DNA from: an uncultured Rhodospirillaceae bacterium
GTDB taxonomy: Bacteria; Pseudomonadota; Alphaproteobacteria; Rhodospirillales; UBA2165
Assembly: GCA_913041095.1 (NCBI GenBank)
Contig: CAJWIB010000102.1
Coordinates: 1 to 8,344 of the forward strand
Length of the DNA stretch: 8,344 nucleotides
Direction of reading: 5' to 3'
Within the stretch, counting starts at the first letter, position 1. Each line of letters begins with the position of its first letter. The notes under the pieces are model-generated. The model searched no databases. It had not been told where the DNA came from and worked only from the letters and a program-made list of their open reading frames with translations. A program made the translations under genes and the position numbers. Positions 6,565 to 8,344 of this stretch are shown here, piece by piece.

Positions 6565-7353
6565 ATGTATGATTTTGAATACCAGCGTGCGACCTCTACC
6601 GATGATGCCACATCCAAATACAGCGCCGCCGAAGATGCCCGCTTTCTAGCCGGTGGGATGACACTCATACCGGTGCTCAAGCAACGCCTCGATCAACCTT
6701 CTGATGTGATTGATCTTGGCTATCTAGATGACATGCGCGGAATATCAGAGGAAGGTAGTGCTATTATGGTTAAAGCAATGACCACTCATCACGATGTAAA
6801 TTCGTCTGATTTGATAAATAGCAAAATTCCAGCCCTTGCAGCCCTCGCCGGCACGATCGGTGATCAAATGGTACGTAACCGTGGCACCATTGGCGGGAAC
6901 TTGGCCAATAATGATCCCGCGGCGAGCTATCCTTGCGCCGTACTGGCGCTGAATGCGACGATCAAGACAGACAAACGCGAAATTGCTACCAATGATTTTT
7001 TCACCGGCATGTTTGATACGGCTTTGGATGAAGGGGAATTGATCTTGTCGGTTTCATTTCCAGTCCCGGAAGAAGCCGGCTACAAACATTTTCCGAACCC
7101 AGCGTCGCGTTTTCCGATTGTCGGCTCCTTTGTTGCCAAAGGTTCTGACGGTGTTCGCGTAGCAATTACTGGTGCCGGCCCGTGCGCGTTTCGGCAAACA
7201 GAATTCGAAGCAGCGCTATCGGGTGAGTTTAATCCAGATGCGATCAAAGACATTAAAGTCTCAGACGATGGCCTGAACAGCGATATTCATGCCTCGGCTG
7301 AATATCGTGCGCATCTGATTAATGTAATGACGCGCCGGGCGATTGGCGGATAA
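6565..7353 (+). CDS. coxM: FAD-binding medium subunit of a molybdenum hydroxylase (CoxM type)
   Basis: A 262-residue flavoprotein subunit that takes electrons from the Fe-S clusters and hands them to an external acceptor. The FAD-binding motifs of the family are present: AGGMTLIPVLKQRL at 29-42 (AGG-T-L type) and RNRGTIGGNLANNDPAAS at 104-121. The rest fits the FAD domain followed by a CO dehydrogenase flavoprotein C-terminal domain (from about 170). The protein is slightly shorter than many CoxM proteins of roughly 280 residues; no motif is missing. The insert that carries an extra [4Fe-4S] cluster in some relatives is absent. AAAAGGA lies six bases before the ATG. It sits between coxS and the xdhC-like gene, so the order is small-medium-XdhC with no large subunit between them. 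Confidence 0.94.
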   Translation: MYDFEYQRATSTDDATSKYSAAEDARFLAGGMTLIPVLKQRLDQPSDVIDLGYLDDMRGISEEGSAIMVKAMTTHHDVNSSDLINSKIPALAALAGTIGDQMVRNRGTIGGNLANNDPAASYPCAVLALNATIKTDKREIATNDFFTGMFDTALDEGELILSVSFPVPEEAGYKHFPNPASRFPIVGSFVAKGSDGVRVAITGAGPCAFRQTEFEAALSGEFNPDAIKDIKVSDDGLNSDIHASAEYRAHLINVMTRRAIGG

Positions 7354-7379
7354 TAACTTCTTAAACTTTGAGGTGCGCA

Positions 7380-8344
7380 ATGGCTGATGCCAATGATATA
7401 TTGGAACAAGCTGTAAATTGGTTGTCGGTGGGCAAGAAGGTCGCGCTCGCTACCGTGATTGGCACTTGGGGCTCGTCGCCCCGCCCGGTTGGCAGTCAGC
7501 TTGCTGTCGATGATGCTGGTGAATTTGTCGGCTCTGTCTCGGGTGGCTGTATCGAGGGAGCAGTAATTGGCGAAGCCCTCGCTTCTATTGAAGATGGTGA
7601 AAATCGAATTCTCGATTTCGGTGTTACTGATGAGCAAGCATGGGAAGTCGGCTTGGCGTGCGGCGGCGATATCAAAGTTCTGGTTGAGCGCGCCGATGAT
7701 AAAGCTGACTTAGACCTCCTGGCCAATCAACGTCCAATCGCAACTGTGACAGATCTGGTAACCGGCAAACGCAGTACCGTCACACCAACCGAAGATAGTG
7801 GCGAGTTGTCCTTAAGTGCCGAATTGCTGGATGGAGCTCGCCAAGCATTGCGCGATGACCGCTCTAAAACATTGGAAGATGGCGATAACAAATTGTTTGT
7901 TCAGGTCTTTAATCCACCCTTGCGCTGCGCCATCATTGGGGCGGTTCATATATCTCAAGCGCTTGTGCCGATATCCCAAATTTCCGGTTTTGAAGTTACT
8001 GTAATTGATCCCCGCGGTTCGTTTGCAACCGAGGCGCGCTTCCCGGATGTCACCATAAGTGATGAATGGCCGGATGACGCGATGAAGGAGTTTAAACCAG
8101 ATACCCGCACGGCTGTTGTCACACTGACCCATGACCCTAAATTGGATGATCCGGCACTTGAGATCGCGCTTAAATCAGACGCTTTTTACATCGGTTGCTT
8201 GGGCAGTCACCGCACTCATGCCTCTCGGTTGGAGCGGCTTACAGAGGCTGGTTTTAACGATGCGGATTTTGCCCGCTTACATGCCCCTGTCGGGCTTGAC
8301 CTTGGCGCCACATCACCGGCTGAAATTGCCGTCTCGATTTTAGC
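7380..8344 (+). CDS. XdhC/CoxI family molybdenum hydroxylase maturation protein (3' end beyond window)
   Basis: An open frame from ATG 7380 runs to the window edge without a stop (321 complete codons). GAGG at 7370-7373 is well placed, six bases before the ATG, and the gene begins 26 bases after coxM. The N-terminal XdhC/CoxI domain (about 10-105) has WGSSPRPVGSQL, GSVSGGCIEG with C57, and VGLACGGDIKV with C94. The C-terminal Rossmann-like domain (from about 183) has IIGAVHISQAL, VTVIDPRGSFAT, VVTLTHDPKLDDPAL, IGCLGSHRTHASRL with C273, and HAPVGLDLGATSPAEIAVSI. XdhC proteins bind molybdenum cofactor and help deliver the sulfurated form to xanthine dehydrogenase-type enzymes; CoxI is the counterpart in CO dehydrogenase operons. 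The terminal motif normally lies near the protein end, so probably only about 10-25 residues are missing. The first glycine-rich turn is GAVHIS, not the usual GxGxxG type. Confidence 0.93.
   Translation, partial: MADANDILEQAVNWLSVGKKVALATVIGTWGSSPRPVGSQLAVDDAGEFVGSVSGGCIEGAVIGEALASIEDGENRILDFGVTDEQAWEVGLACGGDIKVLVERADDKADLDLLANQRPIATVTDLVTGKRSTVTPTEDSGELSLSAELLDGARQALRDDRSKTLEDGDNKLFVQVFNPPLRCAIIGAVHISQALVPISQISGFEVTVIDPRGSFATEARFPDVTISDEWPDDAMKEFKPDTRTAVVTLTHDPKLDDPALEIALKSDAFYIGCLGSHRTHASRLERLTEAGFNDADFARLHAPVGLDLGATSPAEIAVSIL

Noticed and set aside
7287..7726. Two - strand open frames covering the coxM end and the xdhC start
   Set aside because: They lie opposite strongly conserved CoxM and XdhC coding sequence and give low-complexity translations; they are shadows.
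1..8344. CRISPR arrays, insertion sequences, tRNA or rRNA genes
   Set aside because: No spaced direct repeats, terminal inverted repeats with a transposase, or cloverleaf-like segments were seen by eye in any part of the window.

Overview
The window most likely comes from an alphaproteobacterium. That is an inference from gene content and order, mid-range base composition and the style of the encoded proteins; no rRNA or other marker gene is present to settle it. There are two functional blocks on the + strand, separated by one small - strand gene and an AT-rich gap of about 0.4 kb.

Block 1 (1-5371) is the distal part of an Mrp/Mnh-type multisubunit cation:proton antiporter operon. It runs: tail of a MnhB-like subunit, MnhC (NuoK-like), MnhD (NuoN/M-like), a second antiporter-like subunit with NuoL/MrpA-type motifs, a 99-residue two-helix membrane protein, and a third antiporter-like subunit of 565 residues with a C-terminal extension. 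The genes are tightly packed: TGATG and ATGA overlaps, an 11-base overlap before the last gene, and gaps of 2 and 12 bases. This suggests one transcript with translational coupling. All three large subunits keep the membrane Glu and Lys residues used for ion translocation in this superfamily, so none looks inactivated. No NADH dehydrogenase, hydrogenase or DabA-like gene is visible; subunits E, F and G would be expected upstream of the window.

Between the blocks, a small - strand gene (5375-5641, probable TTG start with a strong ribosome binding site) converges on the antiporter operon with three bases between the stop codons. I do not recognise its product. The region 5660-6081 has no supportable gene and probably carries the promoters of the flanking genes.

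Block 2 (6082-8344) encodes parts of a molybdenum hydroxylase of the xanthine dehydrogenase/CO dehydrogenase family: the [2Fe-2S] small subunit, the FAD medium subunit, and an XdhC/CoxI-type cofactor maturation protein that runs off the window end. The catalytic molybdopterin (large) subunit is not in the window, so the substrate cannot be assigned. Electrons would pass from the molybdenum centre through the two Fe-S clusters of the small subunit to FAD on the medium subunit.

The least described items are the two-helix protein inside the antiporter operon, the run of three antiporter-like subunits, and the small convergent gene. Nothing in the window amounts to a clearly new system.
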